The notes under the pieces were generated by a model. That model searched no databases, had not been told where the DNA came from, and saw nothing but the letters and a program-made list of their open reading frames with translations. A program made the position numbers and the translations under genes. DNA of 64,000 bases from assembly GCA_001179505.1 (NCBI GenBank), contig CDMY01000376.1, positions 301,453 through 365,452 of the forward strand. Reading direction: 5' to 3'. Source of the stretch: Vitrella brassicaformis. Taxonomy: Eukaryota > Sar > Vitrellaceae. Shown piece by piece: positions 11,741 through 23,600 of this stretch; the first letter of the stretch is position 1, and each line of letters starts with the position of its first letter.

Positions 11741-14362
11741 TTATATTCTGTGTTGGTAGCTGCCGGCCTTGGTGATGTACCGAATCCACTTGACAGGCTT
11801 GTAATTCGACTTCTCCTGCGGCACACAGCCAAGCCCAGCCACACATGTAAGATAAATCCACTCATAATCAATGTTTGGTGTACCTTCCCATGTGTATCTC
11901 ATCTGCGTGCGTGCGTGTGTACGTACCTGTATTGAGAGGAATCGGACTCTGAGTCCGGATGCGGTGAACATGGGCACCTGGAAATCCATCGCGATCGGCG
12001 GACGGTACCACTGCTTGTCGGTCACCTGTATGTAGCACAGACAGCACACCACACACATGCACAGTACCACATCCAACACACTCGATCGACACTCATAGAC
12101 GGAAGGGGACGGGTGTGGCGTGTGAGTGACTTGATTGATTGACCTACCGACGAGGCGAGTTCCACGTCCGCCAGCAGTGTGTACTCAGTGTCCCCGGGGA
12201 ACCGACGAATCCTGCAGGCAGACCATGGGACCAAGAAAGAACAATGCACACACGACGAATGCATTGCAATGCCTGCACTGCAGTGCGGGTGTGTGTGATG
12301 CTGACTGACCTCCAGATAATGCCCCCTTGTGACGGCTCATACTTGGCCTTGCCAGCACCTGACACACGCATAGCATACACACATCGGCGTATGGCACACA
12401 CAGCATAGAATAGCATGCCGCCATGCCCTCTCTGACACACCGTCCCGTCCAAACACGCGTCCGTCCACTCCATCCGTACCAACGTTAGAGAGGTGCGCCT
12501 TGGCGGTGGTCTTCGGGCATGGTATCTTGATGATGACGTTGGTGGCGAAGATGTTCTTGGCGAAGTTGGCCTTGACCTTGACGGAACACTCCACTCGCGT
12601 GCGGCCCCGCTCCTGCACCACCGGCAGGATCTTGAAAGGCAAATTGATGTTCTCCGTAATCCGGTAACTGCAATTACCGCACACACACACGCAGAGAGGA
12701 AGCAAAGTCGGTAGAGAAATCACACAAATCGCGATATCTAGATTGTGAGTGGTTTGTGTAGTGTACGTCATGAGTTCGAATGTGCCGTCGGGTGGGATGA
12801 ATGTGATGGTGCGCTCGAGGTCGAACTTGGGCAGCCGCACACACTGGTGGAAACGGCAGTCGTCGATGGCAATCGCCGTGCCCTTGTTCGCCCTGAAAAC
12901 GTCACGCACACATACACCACGTGTCTCAAGCGCACGCGTCACACGCACTAATGTGTGGATGGCAAATTACTTTCGTGGATCACGATTCATGACGAGTTTG
13001 TCGTTCATCCTACTCCACACACACAAGGCAACACAGCACGGCACCCACATCCCTCCCGTCCGACGACTGTGTTGTGCCGCTGCTCTCCTCTCCCTCTCCC
13101 CTCCCTCTCACCCGAATTTGCACTCCGGCATGCCCGACAGGAGGCACTTGACCATGATCTGACCCGACACGTCCGCACGCAACACCACACCTGCAGCACA
13201 CACACACAGATGCAGTTAGTGCAGTGGTACAGGGCAGGGGCGGTCACTCACTCACACAGGGAGGGACTCCGTGGCTGGCTGGTTGCTTGTCTTGTTTGCT
13301 TAGCTTACCCTTGTGTGAGATGAGGACATTGACGCTCTCGATGACATCGATGTAGACCTCGTTCTTGCGATACCTAATAGACATCATACACACACACGTG
13401 GAGGTGGGGGGGCTGCGGCGCTGGTGGGTGGCTCGGCTCGTCTGTGTGTGCCGACAGACACTGACTGACTTGATTCCGTCGGCCCTCCATGAGCAGTTGC
13501 CCGTCGCCTGGACAGTCAGCTTCTTCAGCTGCTCTTCATCCTATCAACACCACACACACATGTCTGTGTGTCTGTCTGTCTGTCTTCTGTCTGTCTGTCT
13601 GTCTGTCTGTCTGCGTCTGCCTTTGTGACACACACACACACACACACACTCTTACATTGAGGTCGACAGTCTTCATGCCGCCCTGTGTGATGTACTTTTT
13701 CAGTATGTCCACCTCCAGTATCTGAGGGAATCCGTAATCAACTATCTCTGGGCAGCAAATCAAATCACACACAACACAAACGCACCCACCGACCCCACAC
13801 ACGTACACACAGAGAGATGCGATACATACAAAGCTGGTCTGTCTTCCTCTCTCCTCTCACCCCCCGGTCCTCAGTGCACTCACTGCCCACCGTCGAGCAG
13901 CTCATAGATCAGCACGAAGTTCTTGCGGACGGCGTTCTCGTCGACCTGTCCGCCAAAGTATGCGCTGAAGACCTCCACGAGTCGGTAGAGGAACTTGAGC
14001 ACCAGCATCACATTGGCGTTGCTCTTGGTCGTCGCTACCACCGTTATGTCACCTGGACCAACCAACACACACAACCACACACCAGACACACGACACACAG
14101 CCCATCCATTCCATCCATCTCTCTCTCTCTGTGTGTGTGGCTGTGTGTCTGGTGTGCGGCCCGAGTGACTGACTGACTCACCGATGGTAGTGTGTATGAA
14201 GTGGCACTGGCCAATAGAGAGTATGGGTTTCTCGCGTGCCTCCTTGGCAGCCACCACTCTGCTGCAGAAGAGGGTGGCCTCGGTGCGGGTGACGTCGCCC
14301 TTGTAGGAGCGGTGGATGAGAATCTCGCCCTTCTGGTTGATCAGTAAAATGGAAGATATCAT
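11741..14362 (-). CDS. AP2M1: AP-2 complex subunit mu (clathrin adaptor)
   Basis: This multi-exon gene starts at the ATG at 14362 (MISSILLINQKGEILIHRSY); the upstream in-frame GTG is not needed. The N-terminal longin fold includes NANVMLVLKFLYRLVEVFSA and NFVLIYELLDE. The C-terminal mu homology domain is well conserved, with LLSGMPECKFGMNDKLV, CRFHQCVRLPKFDLERTI, FIPPDGTFELMTYR, KAKYEPSQGGIIWRIRR and WYRPPIAMDFQVPMF. The last residues, KWIRYITKAGSYQHRI, resemble AP-2 rather than AP-1 mu endings. Mu2 binds YxxPhi cargo signals and phosphoinositides during clathrin-mediated endocytosis. Length is about 430 residues, normal for the family. Each of the roughly ten introns carries TG-rich sense-strand repeats. 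Confidence 0.92.
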
Positions 14363-14724
14363 CCTGCTGCTGAGCACTGATGCTCGGGGCTGCTGGGCTG
14401 AGAGATAACGACGTCGTTTAGAAGCAAAGTCGGAAGGTCGGCGAGCTAAGCCAAACCCTGAAACCCGAACCCAACTTGCCCGAACCCTTCCTTCGGCACC
14501 CTTTCACCAACCAGATGAATGCATTCTATTCACGTAGTAGTATTTATTGTGTACATGACATAGATGAGTCAGTCACCCGCTCAACACAAACAAACGCACT
14601 CACCGGGCCCACTCAGTGACCCATGCCACGCAATGACAATGATGCATTGGATGAGATGAATGCATCACCATCCGTCATGGATCATTGATCATTGTTCGCC
14701 CATATGGCCATAGCATAAAACACA
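14363..14724. other. Upstream region of AP-2 mu
   Basis: This is the probable promoter and 5' region of AP-2 mu on the minus strand. GCGAGCT, the complement of AGCTCGC, occurs at 14441-14447, 79 bases before the start codon. A run of AACCC-like words at about 14453-14490 is degenerate telomere-like sequence. The stretch ends at an assembly gap. No gene was seen. Confidence 0.4.
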
Positions 14725-15024
14725 NNNNNNNNNNNNNNNNNNNNNNNNNNNNNNNNNNNNNNNNNNNNNNNNNNNNNNNNNNNNNNNNNNNNNNNNNNNN
14801 NNNNNNNNNNNNNNNNNNNNNNNNNNNNNNNNNNNNNNNNNNNNNNNNNNNNNNNNNNNNNNNNNNNNNNNNNNNNNNNNNNNNNNNNNNNNNNNNNNNN
14901 NNNNNNNNNNNNNNNNNNNNNNNNNNNNNNNNNNNNNNNNNNNNNNNNNNNNNNNNNNNNNNNNNNNNNNNNNNNNNNNNNNNNNNNNNNNNNNNNNNNN
15001 NNNNNNNNNNNNNNNNNNNNNNNN
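14725..15024. other. Assembly gap (300 N)
   Basis: Exactly 300 N, the usual size of an estimated or arbitrary scaffold gap. It separates the AP-2 mu 5' region from the 3' end of the chromodomain gene. True length and content are unknown. Confidence 0.99.
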
Positions 15025-15113
15025 CCCCCTCCCCTCCCCTGCCGTCCTTGCCTGCCCTGCCGTGTGCTACTGACGGCTGCCTGGCGGGCGGGCAGCTCAT
15101 ATGGGTTCTCAGG

Positions 15114-16529
15114 TCACATGTCGTCCCAGAGACCCTCACGAATTTCCTCAAAGGCCTCGTAAGGCTCTAGCGCGGGGAGAGGAGGGGCGACCGGGGGGCC
15201 GGCGGACTGACACACACACAGACAGACACACACAGACAGACAGACAGACAGACAGACATACAGGCAGGCAGGCACAGACAGACGAGGGGTGCAGGCGACA
15301 GGTGCAGAAGAGGCCGAGTGAAGGTAGGTCGCTTACGTAGAATGTCGACACGCCAAACGCAGTGGCCTCGCTCTTGAGCCTCTCCCGCTGGCCCGCTAAA
15401 TCGCCAGTCAGACCGCTCAGATGCGACTGGCCAACACACCACAACACACACCAGACCACACTACATGACGTCACACGGCCCATCGTGAAGTAAGCACGCA
15501 CCTCTGGTTCCCATCCGTTGTCCTCCTCGTTGTGTCCTGCCCAGCTGACGAGGAATACGAACTGCTCGCCTGCGTCAGGGTTGCCGGCGAAGTATGGGTC
15601 GTCGTCGGACTGCCGCCGGCGGCACTGCAGCAACGCCTCTACTATGTAATACTGCACCTCGGGACCATTGATCTAACACACACAGAGACAGAGAGGGAGG
15701 GAGGGAGGGAGGGGGGAAGGGGCACACAGACACGGGTATGCGATGGGCAGGGAGCCGTCAGTGTGTCTTGGCATGTGTGTGAGGGGGTGGGGTGGAGTAG
15801 GTTTGGGCGTGTGTACGTATAGGATGGACTCTCCATCTGGAGACTCGTCGGCCTCCCTCTTGAGAATGTTCAACTGCTCATCCATCCATCCATCCATCCA
15901 CAGCACACACCAATCGTGGTCATGAGAGTCTTGTGTACGTGTGTGATTGGTCCTCTCTGTCAGCAGATGCATCCACACACACAGACCTGCTCGCGAAGGT
16001 CGCCAAACAGAGTCTCTAAGTGCTCCTGATGGATGGATGGATGAATGGAGGCATTTGTGTCACTCATTGTGTTGCTCACCTCCGGCTCCCACGTGGCTTC
16101 TGCGATGTCATAGCCCGACCACTTGACATAGAAGCTGTACACATCACTCGCCAAACCCTGTACTCAACACACACACACACACACGAGCCACACACACACA
16201 CACACACACACAGACAGACATGCACAGAAGACATAAAGCGACTCATGGAAAGAGCTCAGCCAGCCGCTCGTTCTTGGCCGCTGCTCACCGCGAAGCCAGA
16301 GGCCGAGTATTTGACGCATTTCATGAGGTGCTCGACAACATAGAGGTTGGACGGGTGGGCGGCCTCCTCAGACACATCTTCCACGTTGACCTCGTAGCTG
16401 GGCTGGTCACCGTCGGCATCAGGATGCTCTGAATCGGGCTGAACGGCGACAGGAACGGGGGGAATGAAGGAGAATGTTGGCAGACCGCCATGATTCGGGC
16501 TTACCATCCTTCGCCGAGTGCGCTGGCAT
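15114..16529 (-). CDS. Double chromodomain protein (HP1/CDY-like reader)
   Basis: Multi-exon gene. I place the start at the ATG at 16529 (MPAHSAKD), spliced through a donor at GTAAGC into EHPDADGDQPSYEVN. Two chromodomains are visible. The first runs from YEVNVEDVSEEAAHPSNLYV through LASDVYSFYVKWSGYDIAEA to TWEPE. The second runs from EVQYYIVEALLQCRRRQSDD through EQFVFLVSWAGHNEEDN to GWEPE. Both keep the aromatic residues (Y/W, W) that form the methyl-lysine cage. A short linker (LNILKREADESPDGESILY) separates them. The C terminus, read as PYEAFEEIREGLWDDM then stop at 15114, follows an LxSEATAFGVSTFY exon. Chromodomain proteins bind methylated histone tails in the nucleus. It could be heterochromatin protein-like or a chromodomain reader linked to RNA silencing, given the Dicer in this window (inference). 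Confidence 0.72.
15205..15285. repeat. (ACAG)n/(GACA)n microsatellite in an intron
   Basis: A tract of repeated acagacag and caggcagg words lies inside an intron of the chromodomain gene. On the sense strand it reads (CTGT)n, the pyrimidine/G-rich type found before acceptors across the window. Confidence 0.8.
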
Positions 16530-16633
16530 CAAATGGCGTTGAGGGTTTCGGAATCCTGCCCCCTCCTACCTCTTTCTCCCTCCAGCGATCACTGCGAGCT
16601 CCAAATAGGCGAGCTCGTCTTGTTAGTGGGAAG
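16530..16633. promoter_or_regulatory. Very short divergent spacer, probable bidirectional promoter
   Basis: Only 104 bp lie between the start codons of the chromodomain gene (-) and Grc3 (+). GCGAGCT occurs twice (16594-16600 and 16609-16615), the second within a palindromic GCGAGCTCG. Promoter role is inferred from position. Confidence 0.4.
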
Positions 16634-19600
16634 ATGGTGGACAACGCTGTGACGATTGAGGCCCTGGACCCCCTCATCCACCTGACAGCGCCTCCATCTC
16701 TCGCATCGATTCATTGTCGAACGCCATCGCCGCACGTCACACTCATCCCACTGGCAGATCGGAGCGGCCTGTACGTCCACAGGGCCGTCTGGGTCAAGGC
16801 TGTGCGCGGGAGAGTGGATGTGGGCGGCTACCGACTGGATGCGCGGGAGGAGGGGCGGTACGTGCGGCTGGGTGTGCCGAGCTGGGGAGCGGCGTATGTG
16901 GTCAGGGCTCTCAGGGATGGCGATGGTGGAGATGATGGAGCGGAGGGCAAGAGCCCGGGGGAAGGCGTGCTTGAGAAGGTGCGATGGAGGGATGGACAGA
17001 TATACGCGCTCTCTCATCTGCGGGTCTGTTTGCCTGTATGTGTCTGTCTGTGCAGCTGCGGAGCAGCGGTGTGAGGCCTAAGGTGGACTCCGTGCTGCAA
17101 ATACTCGACCCAAAAGTGACACAACACACACACACATGCACACGCACACAAAGAAAGCACATCGCCACATCAACGTCGTGTCCATTTCTCTCCCATGTGT
17201 GCGTGTGTGTGTGCAGGTCTTCCCCGTGATAGTGTCCGTGAAGGTGTGCCCCTGGACGTCCGGCAGCAGCGGGTGGGAGCCGTACAGCCTGCACGATGCA
17301 CTCACCCCCCTGGCCAAGCCCATGACGGCGTCCGACCCCCTCATGCTCTCCGAATTCGCATCTGGATGGGAGACCGAGAGAGAAGATGGCACAGGCAAGG
17401 ACGACCCCACACACAAGTGGACGCCGCCAGTGCTGCACATGTCTGACCAATGGTATGGATGGTACATCCATCCATGGTGATGGGGGTGGGGTGAGCGGAT
17501 GTCGATACGGATGTCTGTTTGCTTTGTGTGGTGTGTGTCAGGAATGCAGCTGTGGAGCAGTGTCGGTCTGAGTGCGGCGAGCGGCTGGCGTGCCACCCCC
17601 CTGCTGTGGTGGTCGCCGGGCCGAAGGGTGCGGGCAAGTCGACCCTGTGCAGAGTCCTCACCAACACGTTCCTCAACGCACACCCAAACCACGTGGTTGG
17701 TGAGACTCACTGCAGCAAGTATTTGGCTGGCACTTAAAGTGAATCAGTGGATGGATGGATACATGTGTGTGTGTGCCTGTTGTGGTATGTGAGTAGGTGT
17801 ATTACTTGGAGAGCGATGTGGGTCAGCCAGACTGGGGCCCAGCCGGACTTGTTGCGCTCTACAAGGTGAGGGAATGGCGAATGAAGGGCAGCCACCAGCA
17901 CAGCGCACCTTTCGGTATTTCTTCTGCCTCATACCATCAGGTTGAGAGGCCTGCGTTGAGTTCAGGCCACAACAACATCCACACAGCGCCACACATACAC
18001 GCTGTCTTCTTCGGAGGTCAATAAATCTACACACACACACATACGTCATCACATGCGCACGCTTTCTATTTCTTCTCCTGGTTGCAGCCATCAGCCCATC
18101 CCGCAACCCGATGCACTTCCGCCGTGCCGTGCAGCGGTGCCACGCCGCGTACCAGGCCCTCGTTCAGCAGAGCCAGCTGCCCCCGTCCACCCCACACACA
18201 CCACAGACACCAGCCGCTTCCCCATCAGACAACAACACAGACACCATGGGCATGGGCGGGGATGCCGCAAGCACCACCACCGAGAACGTCATGCGGCGGG
18301 CGATCGACCACCTCCCCGGCCCCCTGGTTGTCAACACGCCCGGGTGGGTGACCGGTCTTGGTCTGGAGCTGCTCAAGGCCACCATCAGCTGTGTGGAGCC
18401 CGATCTGGTGGTCAAGCTTGGCATGACGAGCAACCTCGACGAGGCTGCTGATCAGGGTGTGGGTGGCGTGATCGACTTGACCAAGAAGGACACGCACGTG
18501 ATCGACGCGCCCGCAACCACAGCAGCCACAGCAGCAGCAACCATGCCCACACCTGCAGCAGTGGAGCTCCGATGGCTTCGCTTCGCCGCCTACTTCCAGC
18601 CTCGGTTTGGGCTGGCCCTCTCGGTGCCTCTCAAGGCGAGCGGGCTGGATATCGACGAGATGTTCCAGTCGCCGGTGGTGGTCAAGATGGGTGGAGGGGA
18701 GGTGTGTGGGGTGGGTGGAGTCGATGATGGAGCGCAGGAGGGGCCGAGGGTGGTCAGCTACCCTCTTGAAGACCTCCAGCTTACCGCGGTGAGTGAGTCC
18801 GGAATGATCCATGCATCCATCTTTGTGAGAAGAAAACATGTACGTGTATCTGCATATCAGATGTGGCACCTAGAGACGTCCCTGCCCCCCCAGCCGCCCT
18901 CTCTCTCCCCCACCCTCCCCTTCGACCTCCCCGGCGCAGTTGTGGGTCTCTGCTGCCGCGAGGATCCGTCAGATGAGCTCATCTGTGTGGCGGTGGGGTA
19001 TGTTTTGGGCATGGTGACATCGGGGGATGAGCCGTCGGTGCGTGTGCTCACGAGCGCATCTGTGCCGCTGAGCGAGCTGAAGAGGGTGAACGTGATCGTC
19101 TTCAGGTGAGTGAGGATGGATGGGTGAGGGGTGTAATGAGGTTCGTTTCTCATGTGTGTGTGCTGTGGTCAGTGAGCTGCAGTGGAGCCCCACCCCTCCC
19201 TCCACCCTGCTGCCCAAGACGGCGCCTCATGTGTCTCCACATGGCGTCCTCCGATCCCTCTTTCCATTACTCACGGCTGACGACATCGCCGTACTCACTC
19301 ACGACGCGAATGCCCCGGCACGCAAGAAGGTGTGGACGCGAATGTGTGCCCCACACAGCTGATGTGATAGCGGCTGCTTGCGAGAGTGTCTGGTGTGTGC
19401 TGTATGTATGTGCGCAGCTGAGGCTGGCGAGCTCGGGTGCCGGCAAGGGTGTTGCTGCTCCGTCGAGTCTCTGCCCACTGGTCGGTCAGCAGACATGCAC
19501 TCGTCCACGTCGTCTCCTGGCAGACATCTGCGGATGCTTGTGTGGCACGTGTCAGTTGCCGTACCGTTCAGGTGGATTGGCGTTGGAGGGGACGGCGAGC

Positions 19601-19666
19601 GGCGGCCGTATCCGCAGCGGTCGGTCCAACCTGCAGAGGAGGAGCCACGGATCGCAGCCTGCATAA
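16634..19666 (+). CDS. GRC3: Polynucleotide 5'-hydroxyl kinase Grc3/NOL9
   Basis: Multi-exon gene with the start at 16634 (MVDNAVTIEALDPLIH); an upstream in-frame ATG at 16490 lies antisense to the neighbour's first exon and is less likely. The central kinase domain has the Walker A motif AGPKGAGKSTLCRVLTN, then YYLESDVGQPDWGPAG (the Clp1/Grc3 DxGQ motif), FFGAISPSRNPMHF, and PLVVNTPGWVTGLGLELL, which is the family's NT-GW block. Grc3/NOL9 phosphorylates 5'-OH RNA ends during ITS2 processing of pre-rRNA in the nucleolus. A low-complexity linker rich in Thr/Ala interrupts the region after the kinase core. The C-terminal exon after about 19418 is open in several frames, so the end at 19666 is tentative. 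Clp1 is the main alternative, but the N- and C-terminal regions lack the usual Clp1 domains. Confidence 0.83.
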
Positions 19667-20007
19667 TTGGCCAGTCAACTAGGATCGCAGCCTGAAAGGG
19701 GGATGTTATTTGCCTAGTCAGGGGACAGTTTTGTCGTGTGTGTTAGTGCGGTGGGTCGGGTTTGGATGAGTATGTATGTGTCTTGAACTCAAAATTGCGA
19801 TTCTGTCGTCTCAGTCAATGCATTGCACGTCCAGTATACATCAGCAATCGATTCAAAGACACTCGCTGTCTGTCTGAGTCTCTTACAAAATCGACACGAA
19901 GGAAAAGAAAAGTGAGCAAAGGCACGGTCGAGAGAGCCGCCAGCCGCAAGATGGATCGGACGGACGTCAGTTCGGTCAGTGTGAGGTATGGCGTGGCCAT
20001 TGTGCAT

Positions 20008-21443
20008 TCACCAGTCGCCCATCCGGTAATTGTCCCGGTCGTCACTGCCTGCCTCCGCGGACACACACACACACGGACACACACACACACACAGAGGTGG
20101 TCGTTTCAATGAGCACGGCCCACTGGCAGTTGTTTCGTGTGTCCATACCTTCCGCCTCCCCTCCCTCCATGTCTGTTGCCGGCGCCGCCCCGCCCTGGTT
20201 CAGGTTATTGTTGTTGTCGCCGATGCCCTCGCCAGGGTTGTTGGGGAGGCGGACGACCAGGTGTGCGACGGTGTTGTGGGTCGTCATGCGGTACTCGCCC
20301 AGGGTGTGGCCGTCCTGCAGCTCTTGGCCGTGACACACGATGCGCTGGCGGCTCATCTCGATGCCCTCACTCTCCTGCACGGCCAGCCTCAACTCGTCAA
20401 CAAGGCCCACACCTAGGCCAAGCCGATGAGACACGGATCACATCGATGCGTCTTGTCAAACTTGTATGTGTGTGTTTGTGTGTGTGTGGCTCTTGTGTGT
20501 ATGCGCACCGTCGGCAGTGACGGAGTAGGCGGTCTGCTCTCCGCTGATGCGGCGCAAGTAGATGGTGATGAAACGCTTGTTGGCACGCTTGATGTGGTGG
20601 GGTGTGCCGTCGCCGATGATGTGGCGGGGGGGTGATGCGCTTGAGGAAGTCACGGTGCCACACCATGCCGTAGCCACGGTTCCAGCCATGGTCCCTGGAG
20701 ACACACAGACAGAGGGGGTATAAGTGTCTTCATCCATTCACACACACACGGGAGGAGTGTTTCTCTTTCTTATTCACCAGTAATAGTCGTACGCGAATTG
20801 CTGCTTGAATGCGTCGAGTGCCTCATGACGGCGCGCCTGCCTCTCCCACTCGCTCAACTCCTCATGCAAAGGGTCGCTGCACGCACACACCAGACAAAAC
20901 ACCACACACATGGATGGATGGACGGATGGATGGCCAAATGCACGTGTCGTTGCTCACTGGTTGATGATGTTGACGTCGAGCATCTGGCACATGGACAGGT
21001 ACATGCGAGGAAACAGCAGTGCCTCGCGCCACACGATGTCGAGGTGAGCAGGCAGCATCAGGCGGCCTCGACGGTCATTCACCCGAACCTTCTGCACAGT
21101 GCACACAACACCACAACACACACAGACCAACACAAACGGATGCATTGAATCTGCCGCTGATTCCCTCCTCTTTCTGTACGAGCAGCATGAAGAGTAGCCA
21201 GTCGCGAACGGCCTCTCGAACGTCACACACTCGATAGCCCTGCACCTTCAGCCGATAGATCACATCTGCACCACATATCCATACATTCAGCACAAAGAAG
21301 GACGGCATTTCACAACCAGTTGCCCCTTTTTCAGTCGTGTTCGGCTCACCCGCCCACTGCAGTGTGCACATTTGCTCGTAGTACGATGCGAGGTGGGAGG
21401 GGAGGTCGTGGTCGAGCGGCGCCGGACGCTCAATGACGTCCAT
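20008..21443 (-). CDS. Ubiquitin-like-domain protein, apparent 1-nt frameshift
   Basis: The gene starts at the ATG at 21443 (MDVIERPAPLDHDLPSHLA). The N-terminal half includes DVREAVRDWLLFMLLVQK and RRGRLMLPAHLDIVWREALL, the latter weakly recalling the DUF1399/glycine-rich-domain pattern (mLP..D.vWh.h). Next comes DHGWNRGYGMVWHRDFLKRI. The C-terminal half is a ubiquitin-like fold: FITIYLRRISGEQTAYSV, then DELRLAVQESEGI, RIVCHGQELQDGHTLGEY and THNTVAHLVVRL. The last exon ends SDDRDNYRMGDW. A run of seven G (plus strand 20626-20632) separates the two halves in different frames; with six, the frame is continuous. So this is either a sequencing indel or a broken gene. It may link ubiquitin-type recognition to another partner (inference). 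Confidence 0.62.
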
Positions 21444-22020
21444 CTGAGAGGTGGTGGTGCACGTGGAGAGGTCCAAGGTACGGTCAATGGATTGGAAATA
21501 CAATCACAACAGAACCTTCTTGCCTTTTGGAGAAAGAAGGAGGGTACAAAATCAGCGGATGAACGAGATGATGTGCGGAGATGAATATCTGGCATACTCG
21601 ACCGGCTCGCGTGGTTGTAAACAGGCGAGGCGAGATTTTCGAGACAACCCCTGCAAACCCTTTATTTTTTGTGCATCCGGGAGGTTTCTCCACTCCGGCT
21701 TCTTTGCTGTTTACTTACCCTGGTGAAGCGGTGCATTTTCTGCGAAGGGTCGCCGTCCGAAGGAGCACGGGAGAGCCTCCGCCACTCGCCATCGGCCGCA
21801 CCATCCCCACACACAGACCAGCTACAGCCACAGCAGCAGCAGCCTCCGCAACAAGCTGGTCAGGTCGGTGGAGCGGCCGACGAGAAGGGCGGCGCCTCCA
21901 TCAATAACCTCTTCACAAGAGCTACGGGTGTTACATGGTACATAGGGACGGAGGGGGAGGGAGGGAGGCCAAATGTGGAGTGATGACGGGCATTGCGTGT
22001 GCGTGGCGGTGTGTGATCAG

Positions 22021-23160
22021 GCAGAGGTAGAGGCGAACCCCTTGGACGTCCAGAAGGTCCTCATCGACATCGCCCGCGAAAATGGCGACAGCACTGCTCT
22101 GGTCAAGATCCGTCAGCAGCTGGCTGCCCATGCACCGATGGGTCAAGACTTCTGGACGGAATGGATCAGCGGTAAATACGTCCACACGTACAGACACACG
22201 TGAGGACAGACAGACAGACAGACAGCTGAGAGCCTACGATTGCTCACGTGCGTCTGTCGGTTTCGCTCCCAGACATGATTGACGCCGACTCTCCTCCGCC
22301 CGAGGTGCTCGAGGTGTGCAAGCAGTCGGTGGAGTTGGCGCCCTCCACCAGCTGCTGGCTGCAGTCCCTCCACCTCGTCGAGACAACTGTACCATCGGTA
22401 AGCAGAACCAACCACAACCACACACACCAACCCACACACACATTCACGCCAAGGCGACCACTTGTTTGTCTTGTCTGTCTGTCTGTCCATCAGGTCGGTG
22501 TGGAGCAGGTGCGTGGCTTCTACGAGCAGGCCGTTCGTGACGTCGGCCACCACCCTGTCGACGGCGCCAATGGACCGCATGGCGTGAGTATGAGAGCCGA
22601 GTGTGCGCTGGCGAGGGAGAGGGCCGCAACGAGGCGCAGGTGATGATGATCCGCCGGCTCTTCCACACAGAGCTGCGGCTTCCGCTCAGCGAGCTGGACA
22701 AGACTCTGCGCGCGTACCGGTCAGTCAGTGAGCGGGACGGGACACCGAGGGAGGGAGGTATTGCACTTGTGTGTCTGTCTGTGCGCAGTTTGTGGGAGGA
22801 GCAGCGCCGAACGAGCTCAAGTGCGGGTTCGATGAGGCGGAGGCCTGCTACGCCACATCGGAAAGGACGAGTGGGACAAGCGGTAGGAACTCGAGGTGAA
22901 GATCTGCAACCCCAAGATACCTTAAGAGGTGAGCGAGAAACCGAGAGAGCCCACCAACCAGCACATCGAGTGCGCATCCATCCATCCGTCCGTCCGTCCG
23001 TCGATTTGGTTGTGTGGTTCACTCATTCAGGAGTTGGCGGCGACATGGGACGTTACCTGGGTGTGGAGCTGTGTGAGAGCGACCCCAAGCGCATCCTCCT
23101 CACCTACCAGCGTGCCACCCTCGCAATGCCGCATCGACTGGACCTATGGCTCCAGCCCAC
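22021..23160 (+). pseudogene. SART3: SART3-like HAT-repeat segment, copy 1, frame-disrupted
   Basis: Exons encode VLIDIARENGDSTALVKI, HAPMGQDFWTEWIS, EVCKQSVELAPSTSCW, VRGFYEQAVRDVGHHPVDG, then IRRLFHTELRLPLSELDKTL, and later LGVELCESDPKRILLTYQRA. These match SART3 HAT (half-a-TPR) repeats in order, including the block where human SART3 has a conserved LFRRQLAIPL. SART3 recycles U4/U6 snRNP. Compared with copy 2, about four bases are missing near 22575 (before the WREYE word), and the frame breaks again after LWEEQ near 22804. At least two breaks argue for a pseudogene, unless unseen tiny introns restore frame. The 5' end is unclear: a Gln/Pro-rich open frame starts at about 21669 but does not splice cleanly in phase. 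No RRM domains follow. Confidence 0.6.
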
Positions 23161-23600
23161 AACGCCCACAACGACTTACGAATTGACTGGATGCACTTGC
23201 CGTATGTATGCAGGTATCTGGGGATACAATTGTTAGATGTGTCCAATACCGGTAAGCACACAGAGAGGCAAGACACATCCAACAAACAGGTTGGCGAGAA
23301 TGCTCCCACCGAGCCTATCGGACATCGTTCTCGTCGAAGCAAGGTGACTACACTAAGATCACAGGTAGAGCGTGGCAGCGTGCCGAGCATGATCCAGGGT
23401 GCTGCCCGGCTCCGTGTTTGTGATGTCAAGATTCATATCGCCGGGTGGCTTTGTCATCTGAAGTCAAAGCACAAGGAAAGCGACATCCGTGAAGCGGCGC
23501 GCCACGTGACCCTCGTGTGAGACGCTCGACACACACAACAAGATCGACGGCCCGTTCCAAATGTCAGTGTCTCTCTTCTATCTATTCATGGAAAATGCAG

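Noticed and set aside
14450-14492. Interstitial telomere-like AACCC words
   Set aside because: Only a few degenerate copies with no fixed period; not a telomere repeat array.
15190-15290. CRISPR-like or satellite array
   Set aside because: It is a simple 4-base microsatellite without spacers, inside an intron.
16490-16633. Upstream start of Grc3 at 16490
   Set aside because: It would overlap the first exon of the divergent chromodomain gene; the ATG at 16634 leaves a normal spacer.
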